Of a stretch of DNA of 41,302 nucleotides, positions 8,236 through 16,904 are shown piece by piece. The notes under the pieces were generated by a model that was given only the letters and a program-made list of their open reading frames with translations, was not told the origin of the DNA and did no database searches. The stretch is from JANMEX01 sp041751995. Its GTDB lineage: Bacteria > Pseudomonadota > Alphaproteobacteria > Rhizobiales > Rhizobiaceae. Every line of letters begins with the position of its first letter. The first letter of the stretch is position 1. The stretch spans positions 1 to 41,302 of the forward strand of contig JBGSHY010000063.1 of the NCBI GenBank assembly GCA_041751995.1. The letters run 5' to 3'. Both the position numbers and the translations under genes were made by a program.

Positions 8236-8256
8236 TGGCAGTTTACACTTGGCAAG

Positions 8257-8279
8257 GAAGGCCCGGTCTCCGGGCCTTC
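8257..8279. terminator. Hairpin between convergent genes
   Basis: A perfect 10-bp stem (GAAGGCCCGG / CCGGGCCTTC) with a 3-base loop sits between the secreted-protein gene and the end of lutC. Neither side has a T-run, so termination efficiency is doubtful. Confidence 0.45.
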
Positions 8280-8287
8280 ATCCAACC

Positions 8288-8959
8288 TCAGCCAACCAGA
8301 ATAATGTGCAAGGCTCTTGGCCCGTGCGCGCCTAGCAGGATTTTCTGCTCGATGTCACCTGACCGCGAAGGGCCAGTGATGAAATTCACCGTGCGCGGCA
8401 TCTCGCCCTTGCCATAGGCAGTGCGGATACCGGCCATGACGGTTTCCAGGTCGCCCTTGATCGAAGCGGCATCCAGCACAACAATATGGTTTTCCGGCAG
8501 GAAGTTCAGCGTCGTCGGATTGTCTGCGCCGGAGGTCATCACCAAAGTTCCGGTCTCGGCGATCGCGCCAAACGCGTGGCTGATGCCGGTTTCATCCGTA
8601 CCGTCCGACGGGCCGCTCTTGAGGTCGAGATTTTTCTGTTTTGACCACGGCATGGCGGCAAGGCGCGGATCCGTTCCGATTGCCGCCCGCGATGACAGGT
8701 TCTTTGAGCGTAAGTAATCACCAACCGCCTCTGGCACGTCCCTGCCGGATCTGACGCGGGTCACCGTCGCAGAAAACTTGTCCGCCATAGCAACGAACAA
8801 GTCGACTTGCGCTTTCGCAGGCAGTTGCCCTCGCGCCGGGACAACCCCGTTCGGTGCAGATTTCAGCCGCGCCGCAACGGCCGCCTTGCGGGCGCTGTCG
8901 TCACCAGAGACATGCAACGCTGAGCGAAGGCGTGAGAGAACGTTTGATTTGGCGTCCAT
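8288..8959 (-). CDS. lutC: Lactate utilization protein C
   Basis: A 223-residue LutC/YkgG-family protein, one of three subunits of the LutABC iron-sulfur complex that oxidises L-lactate to pyruvate in the cytoplasm. Family features include an N-terminal helix MDAKSNVLSRLRSAL, GISHAFGAIAETGTLVMTSG, LNFLPENHIVVLDAASI and the C-terminal FITGPSRSGDIEQKILLGAHGP. That last segment corresponds to the family's conserved G-P-S-x-T-x-D-I-E motif, with Ser-Gly in place of the usual residues. The ATG overlaps the lutB stop (TGATG), giving translational coupling. It is the last gene of the gntR-lutA-lutB-lutC operon. Confidence 0.93.
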   Translation of the reverse strand: MDAKSNVLSRLRSALHVSGDDSARKAAVAARLKSAPNGVVPARGQLPAKAQVDLFVAMADKFSATVTRVRSGRDVPEAVGDYLRSKNLSSRAAIGTDPRLAAMPWSKQKNLDLKSGPSDGTDETGISHAFGAIAETGTLVMTSGADNPTTLNFLPENHIVVLDAASIKGDLETVMAGIRTAYGKGEMPRTVNFITGPSRSGDIEQKILLGAHGPRALHIILVG

Positions 8960-10392
8960 CACTGCGCCTCCTGCTTGCGTGCTTCCCGCTGCGCCCATTG
9001 CTGCTGGAATGTCCGCGCTTCGGGCGCCGGCAAGTCGCGCCATTTGGTCCCGCCGCCTGCCAGCGGCAGCGACTTGAACCGGCCCTTGGCGCCGCCAAAC
9101 ATGGCCAGAACCGGAATGCCGAGCTTGGCCATGAAGTGATACGCTTTGGGGTGGGTGGCGAACCAGACCCAGACACCGAGGCCATATCGGTAAGTCGCCG
9201 GTTGCAGATGCTGCTCGAACTCGCGCTCGCGCCAGTGGCGCATCATCTTCGGCAGCGGGATCTTCATCGGGCAGACGCTTTCGCAGCGGCCGCAGAAGGT
9301 GGATGCGTTCGGCAGATGCCCGCCTTGCGCCACGCCGATCAGCGACGGCGTCAACACCGCACCCATGGGGCCGGGATAGACCCAGCCATAGGCATGGCCG
9401 CCGATGGAATGGTAGACTGGGCAATGGTTCATGCACGCGCCGCAACGAATGCAGCGCAGCATGTCCTGATATTCCGTGCCGATCATCCGGGTTCTGCCAT
9501 TGTCGAGAATAACCACGTGGTAATTCTCCGGCCCATCCACATCGCCCTTGCGCCGGGGACCAGTGGAAAGGGTGGTGTAGACCGACATGTCCTGGCCCGT
9601 CGCCGAGCGCGCCAACACGCGCAAAATCTGGCTCACATCAGAAAGCGTCGGCACGATCTTTTCGATGGTGGCGACGACGATGTGCGTCTTCGGCAGGATT
9701 TGCGTCAAGTCGCCATTGCCCTCGTTGGTGACGATCACCGAGGTGCCTGTCTCGGCGATCAAAAAGTTCGCACCGGTGATGCCGACATCGGCTTCAAAGT
9801 ATTTCTGCCGCAACACCTGCCGCGCCTCATTGAGGAGCGTGACCGGCTCTTCCAGATTACGGTTCACATCAAGATGCGTGTGCACCCGGCGGAAATCACC
9901 CTCGACCTGCTCCTTGGTGAGATGCACCGCAGGCGCAATGATGTGGCTTGGATGCTCGCCGCGCAGTTGGATGATGTATTCGCCCAGATCCGTTTCGACC
10001 GGAATGATGCCGTTTTCCTCGAAATGCTGGTTGAGCGCGATCTCCTCGGTGACCATGCTCTTGCCCTTTGTCACGGTCTTCGCGCCGACATCGCGGCAAA
10101 GCTGAAGGATAATGTTGCGGGCGTCTTCCGCCGTCTCCGCAAAATGCACATGCCCGCCGGATTTTTCGACCTTGTCGACATAGGCTTCCAGGTAAAGATC
10201 AAGATGCGCCAGCGTATGGTCTTTGATTGCCTTGGCACTATCCCGAAGCGCCTCGAATTCCGGCAAAAGGTCAATCGACGCCTTGCGCTTGTCGATAAAG
10301 CCGGTGCGCACATGGCCCATCGCCTTTTGCAGATTGACGTCTGCGAGTGCGGCGGTGGCGTTGGCTTTGAAAGTGGGGGAGGTGATTTCCAT
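8959..10392 (-). CDS. lutB: Lactate utilization iron-sulfur protein B
   Basis: A 477-residue LutB. The N-terminal ~300 residues form the LutB/LldF domain, related to LutC (VTKGKSMVTEEIALNQHFEE, ITGANFLIAETGTSVIVTNE). Two ferredoxin-type 4Fe-4S motifs follow: CIRCGACMNHCPVYHSIGG and CGRCESVCPMKIPLPK. The C-terminal tail contains a hydrophobic stretch and TKWRDLPAPEARTF. With LutA and LutC it passes electrons from L-lactate to the respiratory chain. Start and stop both overlap neighbours by one base (lutA stop with lutB start, lutB stop with lutC start), so equimolar synthesis is likely. The length is normal for the family (470-480). Confidence 0.96.
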   Translation of the reverse strand: MEITSPTFKANATAALADVNLQKAMGHVRTGFIDKRKASIDLLPEFEALRDSAKAIKDHTLAHLDLYLEAYVDKVEKSGGHVHFAETAEDARNIILQLCRDVGAKTVTKGKSMVTEEIALNQHFEENGIIPVETDLGEYIIQLRGEHPSHIIAPAVHLTKEQVEGDFRRVHTHLDVNRNLEEPVTLLNEARQVLRQKYFEADVGITGANFLIAETGTSVIVTNEGNGDLTQILPKTHIVVATIEKIVPTLSDVSQILRVLARSATGQDMSVYTTLSTGPRRKGDVDGPENYHVVILDNGRTRMIGTEYQDMLRCIRCGACMNHCPVYHSIGGHAYGWVYPGPMGAVLTPSLIGVAQGGHLPNASTFCGRCESVCPMKIPLPKMMRHWREREFEQHLQPATYRYGLGVWVWFATHPKAYHFMAKLGIPVLAMFGGAKGRFKSLPLAGGGTKWRDLPAPEARTFQQQWAQREARKQEAQ

Positions 10393-11165
10393 CAGCTTTT
10401 CCCCTCGCCAATCGCCGGGCCATCGGTCATGCCCGCCAGCACTTCGGCGACATGCCGCACCTGAATGCCTGAGCCTTCGCGCTTCAATTTGCCCGCCATG
10501 TTCATCAGGCAGCCAAGGTCCCCCGCCAGCAGAAGGTCCACGCCGGAGGCCTTGATGTGGCTGGTTTTTTCCGAGACGATCTTGTTGGAAATGTCCGGAT
10601 ATTTGACGCAGAACGTGCCGCCGAAACCGCAGCAGATTTCTGAATCCTTCAACTCTTTCAGCGTCAATCCTTCAACATTGCCCAGCAATTTGCGCGGCTG
10701 CGCCTTGATGCCAAGTTCGCGCAGGCCCGAGCAACTGTCGTGATAGGTCACGCTGCCCTGATACGAGGCGCCGGTGTTTGTGATGAACATCACGTCGGTG
10801 AGGAAACTCACCAGTTCATGCACTTTCGCCGAAAAGGCCAACGCCCGCGGCTCCCATTTCGCGTCGCCTGCAAACAATTCCGGATAATGCTTGCCCAGCA
10901 TCCCGCCGCAGGAGCCCGAAGGCGCGACGATAAAGTCATAATCCTCGAAGGCTTCTATGACCTGTTCGGCAATCGCCCTAGCATCCTTTTTGTCACCCGA
11001 ATTGTAGGCCGGCTGGCCGCAGCAGGTCTGCGACGGCGGCACCTCGACAGTGCAACCCGCATCCTCGATCAACTTGACGGCAGCAAAGCCGACGGTCGGG
11101 CGGAACAGATCGACGAGGCAGGTGACAAACAACGCCACGCGCGGGTTTTTCTTTTCAGCTGTCAT
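10392..11165 (-). CDS. lutA: Lactate utilization protein A (CCG-domain subunit)
   Basis: A 257-residue LutA/LldE. Two cysteine-rich CCG domains are present: SQTCCGQPAYNSGDKKDA near residue 46 and ICCGFGGTFCVKYPDIS near residue 185. Each is preceded by its partner cysteine (CLVDLFRPTVGFA and YHDSCSGLRELG). This is the probable catalytic heterodisulfide-reductase-like subunit of the L-lactate oxidising complex. The start at 11165 overlaps the end of the GntR regulator gene by 11 bp, so the regulator is cotranscribed with the enzymes. Confidence 0.95.
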   Translation of the reverse strand: MTAEKKNPRVALFVTCLVDLFRPTVGFAAVKLIEDAGCTVEVPPSQTCCGQPAYNSGDKKDARAIAEQVIEAFEDYDFIVAPSGSCGGMLGKHYPELFAGDAKWEPRALAFSAKVHELVSFLTDVMFITNTGASYQGSVTYHDSCSGLRELGIKAQPRKLLGNVEGLTLKELKDSEICCGFGGTFCVKYPDISNKIVSEKTSHIKASGVDLLLAGDLGCLMNMAGKLKREGSGIQVRHVAEVLAGMTDGPAIGEGKS

Positions 11166-11985
11166 TTGAAACGCGGATGCCCTCTTGGCTTTTTGGTTTG
11201 TAAATCGGTGAACGCTTTTCGTTCTGCAGAAGGCGCATCTGCGCCACACGGCTCCATTCGCCCGCCTGTTCCGCCAACGCAAGCTGTGTTTCGACAAAGC
11301 GGATATGGTCAGAGGAAGCAGTTCGTGCCCGTTCCGGATCGTGGTTGAGGATTGCGTCGGCAATCGCCTCATGTTGCGAGAGCAGCGCTGCGCGCACGCC
11401 CGGCATGCCGTAAAGCAGCGTGCGATTATAAAACACGCCGTTCATGTGCAGCTTGTAACAGGAGCGCAGCGTATGCAGCAGGATGATGTTATGTGCGCAT
11501 TCACTTACGGAATTGTGAAACTCGACATCGGCCCGCGCCTCGTCAGTGAAATTCCCCGCCGCATGCGCCGCCTGCATTTGCGAGACGACACGCCTCAGAA
11601 TGAGTTTGTCGGCATCGGTTGCCCGTTCCGCCGCATGGCCCGCCGCCAGCGACTCGATCTCGCGCCGGTATTCCAGATAATCGGCCAGCGCTTTGCGGTG
11701 CGAAGCGATGAGGTCTGCGACAGGTTGGGCAAACACGTCGGAAATCACGTCCGCGATTACCGTTCCGCCGCCATGCCGCGTGATAATCAGACCGCGCGTT
11801 TCCAGCGATTTCAGCGCGTCGCGCAGCACCGGGCGCGATACATCCAGTTCAGATGAAAGTTCCCGTTCGGCCGGAAGCCGGTCACCAGGGCGCAGCACAC
11901 CTCCAAGAATCAGCCACTCGATCTGCCGGATCACTTCATCCGCCGTCGATGCGTGGTTGATGCTGGAAAAAAGATTGGCGGACAT
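11155..11985 (-). CDS. GntR-family (FadR/LldR type) regulator of the lut operon
   Basis: A 276-residue regulator. An N-terminal winged helix at residues 14-80 (ADEVIRQIEWLILGGVLRPG, RLPAERELSSELDVSRPVLR) is followed by a helical FCD ligand-binding domain. FCD metal-binding positions can be seen in DVEFHNSVSECAHN and in the histidines of LLSQHEAIADAI and SSDHIRFVE. FCD GntR proteins such as LldR bind lactate or other hydroxyacids, usually as repressors. As first gene of the lut operon it probably autoregulates. A 25-bp palindrome (12023-12047) lies 38 bp upstream of its start and is the natural operator candidate. Whether it also controls the divergent DUF3422-glc side is open. Confidence 0.92.
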   Translation of the reverse strand: MSANLFSSINHASTADEVIRQIEWLILGGVLRPGDRLPAERELSSELDVSRPVLRDALKSLETRGLIITRHGGGTVIADVISDVFAQPVADLIASHRKALADYLEYRREIESLAAGHAAERATDADKLILRRVVSQMQAAHAAGNFTDEARADVEFHNSVSECAHNIILLHTLRSCYKLHMNGVFYNRTLLYGMPGVRAALLSQHEAIADAILNHDPERARTASSDHIRFVETQLALAEQAGEWSRVAQMRLLQNEKRSPIYKPKSQEGIRVSNDS

Positions 11986-12022
11986 TCAGACCTCACTCAG
12001 CCATGGCATAGCAGATATCTAA

Positions 12023-12047
12023 AAGTGGTCAATAAATTTGTCCACTT
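12023..12047. promoter_or_regulatory. Candidate GntR operator palindrome
   Basis: AAGTGG and CCACTT form perfect 6-bp arms around a 13-base AT-rich centre in the divergent promoter region. The inner TGGTC and GTCCA resemble half-sites of FadR-type GntR proteins (TGG...CCA), but the spacing is longer than the usual compact operator. The assignment rests on position and symmetry. Confidence 0.5.
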
Positions 12048-12166
12048 ATCATCCAGCCATGCTTCAAATCGATTCAGTTCGTCGCAAAGCCATCCTGTGG
12101 TGTATTTGCACTTGTCCCGCAGTGCACAATGCCTCTAACACTTTGGTTGAAGATGCGGGGACGGGC

Positions 12167-13453
12167 ATGGCACGACCGGAAGAAAGTAATGTGGCGCAAG
12201 CGCCAGTGCTGGGCTTTCCTGCGCACAACATGCGCGCGACGGCGCTTGGCGAGGTCCATTCACGCCCGCATCCGCTGATCACAACGCCGCGCCTGCTCAT
12301 CCAGGTGGCATTCCTCACCGAAGGAGGTTTCACGGTCGATCATGCCGTGCTGGCCGAACTTTCCCGCGCTTCCGGCATCGCCCCGCCGGACCGGACCGCC
12401 CGCCATCATGTCATGCCCTCCGGTTCCGGCACGTTGCGCTGGGAGCGGCATACTGAGTTCTCGACCTATCTCTATGAAGGTCCGCTCGAAACCGGCAATG
12501 CGCAGGTCCACCCGTTCGGCACCGCCTTCAAGGCCCCGGGCACCGTGCTCTCTGGTATTCGCCTCGAAATCCGCAAGCAGGTCAAGGATTTGCGCCGGAT
12601 CCTCGCCGCCTATGATCCGGCATCCACCTGCTGTTCGGTGATCGAAGGCGGTGCGGCGACCATCATCACCGATTTCCGCCAGGATGCAGATGGCCTCACC
12701 CGCATGACCCTTCTGGACAATGGCCTCACGCCGGTTCGCACCGGCGCGCTTGGCCAGATGCTCATCGAGATCGAAACCTACCGCACCTTCGCCATGCTCG
12801 GCCTGCCGCTGGCCATCAGCCTCTCGCCACGCATGCGCCGCATTGAAGACCGCATGGCTGTTCTGACGCAGGAAATGCGCGACGACGAGGGCCGCGAATC
12901 CGAACGGTTGCTGGCCGAACTCTCCACGCTTGCCGCAGAACTCGAAGCTGATGCCGCCGCCAGCCTTTATCGGTTCGGAGCGTCCAAGGCCTATGAAGGC
13001 ATTGTCGCCGAGCGCCTGAATGCGCTCGACGAGGAGCCGGTCAAGGGCTTTGAAACCTGGTCCGCCTTCCTGCAAAAGCGCATGGCGCCGGCGATGCGAA
13101 CCTGCCGCTCCGTTGAAGAGCGGCAGGCCAATCTGTCGCGCAAACTCACCCGCGCCACCACGCTGCTGCGCACATGGGTGGATGTTGACCTGGAAAAACA
13201 AAACAGCGCGCTGCTCGCTTCGATGAACACCCGCGCCCGCTCTCAGTTGCGCCTGCAGCAGACCGTTGAAGGCCTTTCGGTCGCCGCCGTGTCCTATTAT
13301 GTCGTCGGCCTGTTTTCCTACATCGCCAAGGGCGTCGAGAAGGATTTCCCGTTCATCTCATCGACATTGGCCACCGCGCTGTTTGTGCCGATAGCCGTGC
13401 TCGCCATCTGGCTCGTCGTCCGCCGTATCCGCAAAAGCCACGGCGAGCATTGA
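12167..13453 (+). CDS. DUF3422 family membrane-anchored protein
   Basis: A 428-residue protein of the DUF3422 family as I recall it (start LGFPAHNMRATALGEVHSRP, then CCSVIEGGAATIITDFRQDA and TYRTFAMLGLPLAISL). The middle is a long helical, probably coiled region (residues 205-355). The C-terminus has two hydrophobic segments (GLSVAAVSYYVVGLFSY and LFVPIAVLAIWLVV) ending in a basic tail, so it is anchored in the inner membrane by its C-terminus. The architecture recalls CorA-like proteins, but the GMN motif is absent. I chose the ATG at 12167, with GGGGA upstream. It is divergent from the GntR-lut operon and 55 bp upstream of the HAD gene; its role is unknown. Confidence 0.82.
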   Translation: MARPEESNVAQAPVLGFPAHNMRATALGEVHSRPHPLITTPRLLIQVAFLTEGGFTVDHAVLAELSRASGIAPPDRTARHHVMPSGSGTLRWERHTEFSTYLYEGPLETGNAQVHPFGTAFKAPGTVLSGIRLEIRKQVKDLRRILAAYDPASTCCSVIEGGAATIITDFRQDADGLTRMTLLDNGLTPVRTGALGQMLIEIETYRTFAMLGLPLAISLSPRMRRIEDRMAVLTQEMRDDEGRESERLLAELSTLAAELEADAAASLYRFGASKAYEGIVAERLNALDEEPVKGFETWSAFLQKRMAPAMRTCRSVEERQANLSRKLTRATTLLRTWVDVDLEKQNSALLASMNTRARSQLRLQQTVEGLSVAAVSYYVVGLFSYIAKGVEKDFPFISSTLATALFVPIAVLAIWLVVRRIRKSHGEH

Positions 13454-13508
13454 CCGACGGGTTGTCCCGCTCCAAGACTCGTGCTCCCCGAATCCCGAAG
13501 GATAAGCT

Positions 13509-14174
13509 TTGACCTCCGCACCGTTTACGAAAAAATTCGCCGGTTTCCTGTTCGACATGGACGGCACCATCATCAATTCCTTCGCCGCGACGCAGCGCGC
13601 ATGGGGCGCATGGGCGCGGGCAAACGACATCGATCCGGAAACCTTCATTCACACCATGCACGGTGTGCGCGGCGTCGACATGATTGGCGGGATGGGCTTG
13701 CCGCATCTTAATCCGGCCGAAGAATCGGCCAAGGTGCTTGCCGCCGAAATGGCGGATGTCGAAGGCATTGTGCCGATACCCGGCGCAATCGAATTTTTGG
13801 CAACCTTGCCGCCGCAGTCATGGGCCGTCGTCACCTCCGCCCCGCGCGACCTTGCGCACCGCCGTCTGGAAGCCGCAGGGATTACCCCGCCCGACATCAT
13901 GGTCACCGCCGAGGATGTGGAAATCGGCAAGCCGGACCCGGCCTGTTTCCGCCTCGGCGCAGAGCGTCTGGGGTTCAGCCCCGAACACTGCCTCGTGTTT
14001 GAAGATGCCCATGCAGGCGTCACCGCCGGCGAGTTGGCCGGCGCCAGCATCATGGTCGTCACCGCGACACACGACCTGATGGCGCACACGCACCATCCCA
14101 AGATGACGACCTACGAAACGCTGGCCGTCTCCAAAGATGAAGACGGCTGGATTTCGCTGATCAAAGCCGGTTGA
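13509..14174 (+). CDS. HAD-superfamily phosphatase, sugar or phosphoglycolate type
   Basis: A 221-residue HAD hydrolase with a TTG start preceded by AAGGAT. The motifs are complete: FDMDGTIINS (Asp16 nucleophile, Asp18 acid/base), VVTSAP (motif II), GKPDPACF (motif III lysine) and VFEDAHAG (motif IV). The C1-type helical cap between motifs I and II and the HRRLEAAGI pattern are closest to small sugar-phosphate or glycerol-3-phosphate phosphatases, such as YfbT or YniC. It ends 31 bp before glcD, so a phosphoglycolate phosphatase feeding glycolate oxidase is an attractive reading. Specificity cannot be read from sequence. Confidence 0.88.
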   Translation: MTSAPFTKKFAGFLFDMDGTIINSFAATQRAWGAWARANDIDPETFIHTMHGVRGVDMIGGMGLPHLNPAEESAKVLAAEMADVEGIVPIPGAIEFLATLPPQSWAVVTSAPRDLAHRRLEAAGITPPDIMVTAEDVEIGKPDPACFRLGAERLGFSPEHCLVFEDAHAGVTAGELAGASIMVVTATHDLMAHTHHPKMTTYETLAVSKDEDGWISLIKAG

Positions 14175-14205
14175 CGCCAAGCCATTCAAAACCGAAGGTG
14201 CGGCT

Positions 14206-15702
14206 ATGATATCACTTGCCATGCCAAAACCCGACCAGCAGACGCTCGCCAACCGGGCCGAGATCGTCGCCCAATTGCGCGAGATCGTGCCGGGCGAGGG
14301 CGTTGTGGATACCGCCAACGGAATGCGGGTGTTCGAGAGCGACGGGCTGACCGCCTACCGCCAACTTCCGATGGTGGTGGTGCTGCCGGAAACGGTGGCG
14401 CAGGTGTCGCGCATCCTCAAATACTGCTCCCGCGAAAACATCCGCGTCGTGCCGCGCGGCTCCGGCACCTCGCTCTCCGGCGGCGCGCTGCCGCTGGAAG
14501 ATGCCGTGCTTCTCGTCATGTCGCGTTTCAACCGCATCTTGGACATTGACCTTGCCAACCGCACAGTCACCGCGCAGCCCGGCGTCACCAACCTCGGCAT
14601 CACCAGCGCCGTCGAAGATCAGGGCTTCTATTACGCACCCGACCCGTCTTCGCAAATTGCCTGCTCAATCGGCGGCAACGTCGCGGAAAATTCCGGCGGC
14701 GTGCATTCGCTGAAATATGGTCTCACCGCCTCCAACGTCCTCGGCATCGAAATGGTGCTGATCAACGGAGATGTGGTTCGTCTTGGCGGCAAGCATCTGG
14801 ATTCGTCAGGGTTGGATATTCTCGGGCTGATGACCGGTTCTGAAGGCCTTCTTGCCGTCATCACCGAGGTGACCGTTCGTGTCCTGCAAAAGCCCGAAAC
14901 CGCCCGTGCTGCACTGATCGGTTTCAAGACCTCCGAACAGGCCGGGCAATGCGTGGCCGACATCATTGCTGCGGGCATCATCCCCGGCGGCATGGAAATG
15001 ATGGACCGGCTGGCCATTCAGGCCGCCGAGGATTTTGTCCATGCGGGCTATCCGCTCAATGTCGAGGCGCTGCTGATTGTCGAACTCGACGGTCCGGAAG
15101 CCGAAGTGGATGATCTTCTCGCCCGCGTTGAGAAAATCGCCATGAAGAACAAATCCGTGACGCTGAAGGTCTCCACATCGGAAGCGGAGCGCATGGTGTT
15201 CTGGGCCGGACGCAAGGCAGCGTTTCCAGCGGTCGGTCGCATCTCGCCGGACTATTATTGCATGGACGGCACCATCCCGCGCAAGGCGCTGCCACAGGTG
15301 CTCAAGGGCATGCGGGACCTGTCAAGGCAATACGGCCTTGAAGTCGCCAACGTCTTCCACGCCGGCGACGGCAATCTGCATCCGCTCATTCTCTACGATG
15401 CCAACAAGCCCGGCGAACTCGAAAAGGCCGAAGGCTTCGGCGCCGACATATTGCGCCTCTGCGTCAAGGTTGGCGGCGTCCTCACCGGCGAACACGGCGT
15501 CGGCATCGAAAAACGTGACCTGATGGGCGAGATGTTCAACGAGGTCGATCTAGACGTCCAGATGCGCCTGAAAGTGGCCTTCGACCCGCAAGCATTGCTG
15601 AACCCCGGCAAGGTTTTCCCCAACCTCCACCGCTGCGCCGAGCTCGGCCGCATACACGTCAGCGGCGGAAAGCTGGCTTTTCCCGAGATACCGAGGTTTT
15701 GA
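14206..15702 (+). CDS. glcD: Glycolate oxidase subunit GlcD
   Basis: A 498-residue FAD-binding subunit. The PCMH-type FAD domain has VVPRGSGTSLSGGALPLED and IGGNVAENSGGVHSLKYG. The C-terminal FAD-linked oxidase domain has NVFHAGDGNLHPLILYD and LTGEHGVGIEKRDLM. With GlcE and GlcF it oxidises glycolate to glyoxylate and passes electrons to the respiratory chain at the membrane. The ATG at 14206 has GAAGG eight bases upstream; MPKPDQQ at 14221 is an alternative. The stop overlaps the glcE start (TGATG). The family also includes D-lactate dehydrogenases, but the D-E-F gene order supports glycolate oxidase. Confidence 0.95.
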   Translation: MISLAMPKPDQQTLANRAEIVAQLREIVPGEGVVDTANGMRVFESDGLTAYRQLPMVVVLPETVAQVSRILKYCSRENIRVVPRGSGTSLSGGALPLEDAVLLVMSRFNRILDIDLANRTVTAQPGVTNLGITSAVEDQGFYYAPDPSSQIACSIGGNVAENSGGVHSLKYGLTASNVLGIEMVLINGDVVRLGGKHLDSSGLDILGLMTGSEGLLAVITEVTVRVLQKPETARAALIGFKTSEQAGQCVADIIAAGIIPGGMEMMDRLAIQAAEDFVHAGYPLNVEALLIVELDGPEAEVDDLLARVEKIAMKNKSVTLKVSTSEAERMVFWAGRKAAFPAVGRISPDYYCMDGTIPRKALPQVLKGMRDLSRQYGLEVANVFHAGDGNLHPLILYDANKPGELEKAEGFGADILRLCVKVGGVLTGEHGVGIEKRDLMGEMFNEVDLDVQMRLKVAFDPQALLNPGKVFPNLHRCAELGRIHVSGGKLAFPEIPRF

Positions 15703-16904
15703 TGCACAAGCCAACAACCTCAGCAGACATCCTAGCCATCATCCAATCCGCCAACGCTTCCAATACACCGCTGGAAATCCTTGGCCACGGCTCAAAGCGC
15801 CGCATCGGCGCGCCGGTTGAAGACGCCCAAATCCTCGACCTTTCCAAACTTGCCGGCATCAACTTTTACGAACCGGAAGAACTGGTCCTTTCCGCCAAAG
15901 CGGGAACGCCGCTTGCCGAAATCGAGAAGCTGCTCGCCAAGCACGGTCAAGAGCTTGCATTCGAGCCAATGGACTATGCGCCTTTGCTCGGCGGGAAATT
16001 TCCCAAGGGCGGCAAGTCGGGAACCATCGGCGGCGTTCTCGCCACCAACGCCGCAGGCCCACGTCGCCTGAAAGCCGGAGCTGCGCGCGACCATATTCTT
16101 GGCATCGAAGCCGTCACCGGGCGCGGCGATCTGTTCAAGTCCGGCGGGCGGGTGATGAAGAATGTCACCGGCTATGATTTATCCAAGGGCATGGCCGGTT
16201 CGTGGGGCACGCTGGCGGTTCTGACGGACGTGACATTCAAAGTCCTTCCCGCCGCTGAAACCGAAATGACGCTGGTCTTGCCTGGCCTCGACGACGCTCA
16301 GGCGTCAGTGGTCATGGCAGTTGCCATGGGCTCCAACGCCGAGGTTTCCTCCGCCGCGCATTTGCCGTACACTGTGTCAGCCACCGTTTTGGGAGGAGCG
16401 CTGAAAGGCGAACCCGCCACGCTGCTGCGCATCGAAGGCTTCCCGAAATCCGTCGACTACCGCGTCGGCCAGCTGGCCAAACTGCTCAAGCTGAAATCCG
16501 GTGCCCTGCCGGAAAAGCAATCACGCACCCTCTGGCGCGAAATCCGCGACGCGGTGCCTTTTGCTGATGGCACCGAAAAGTCAGTTTGGCGAGTATCCGT
16601 CGCACCGATGTCCGGCCATGCGCTGGTGGCCGATTTGCGGCTCCATTCCGGCGTTGACGCCTTTTATGATTGGCAGGGCGGATTGGTCTGGCTGCGCATG
16701 GAATCCGAGCCCGATGCGAGCGCCCTTCGAGCGCTTATCGAACACCACGGCGGCGGCCATGCGACGTTGATCCGGGCAACCGAACAGCAGCGCAAAACAA
16801 CCGCTTGTTTCCACTCTAACCCGCCCGCACACGCCGCACTTACCAACCGGATCAAGGAGCAATTTGATCCGTTGGGCATTTTGAATCCGGCAAGGATCGG
16901 CTGA
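15702..16904 (+). CDS. glcE: Glycolate oxidase subunit GlcE
   Basis: A 400-residue second flavin-type subunit. It has a PCMH FAD-binding domain (LGHGSKRRIGAP, LSAKAGTPLAEIEKLLAKHG, GTIGGVLATNAAGPRRLKAG, then FKSGGRVMKNVTGYDLSKG). GlcE is a divergent paralogue of GlcD required for glycolate oxidase activity. The end (LTNRIKEQFDPLGILNPARIG) is a typical GlcD/GlcE terminus. It is coupled to both neighbours: its ATG shares a base with the glcD stop, and its stop TGA overlaps the glcF ATG. Length is slightly longer than the E. coli subunit but normal for alphaproteobacteria. Confidence 0.93.
   Translation: MHKPTTSADILAIIQSANASNTPLEILGHGSKRRIGAPVEDAQILDLSKLAGINFYEPEELVLSAKAGTPLAEIEKLLAKHGQELAFEPMDYAPLLGGKFPKGGKSGTIGGVLATNAAGPRRLKAGAARDHILGIEAVTGRGDLFKSGGRVMKNVTGYDLSKGMAGSWGTLAVLTDVTFKVLPAAETEMTLVLPGLDDAQASVVMAVAMGSNAEVSSAAHLPYTVSATVLGGALKGEPATLLRIEGFPKSVDYRVGQLAKLLKLKSGALPEKQSRTLWREIRDAVPFADGTEKSVWRVSVAPMSGHALVADLRLHSGVDAFYDWQGGLVWLRMESEPDASALRALIEHHGGGHATLIRATEQQRKTTACFHSNPPAHAALTNRIKEQFDPLGILNPARIG

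Noticed and set aside
8854..10464. A 536-codon plus-strand open frame opposite lutB
   Set aside because: LutB has complete iron-sulfur motifs on the other strand; the antisense frame has no ribosome site or family features.
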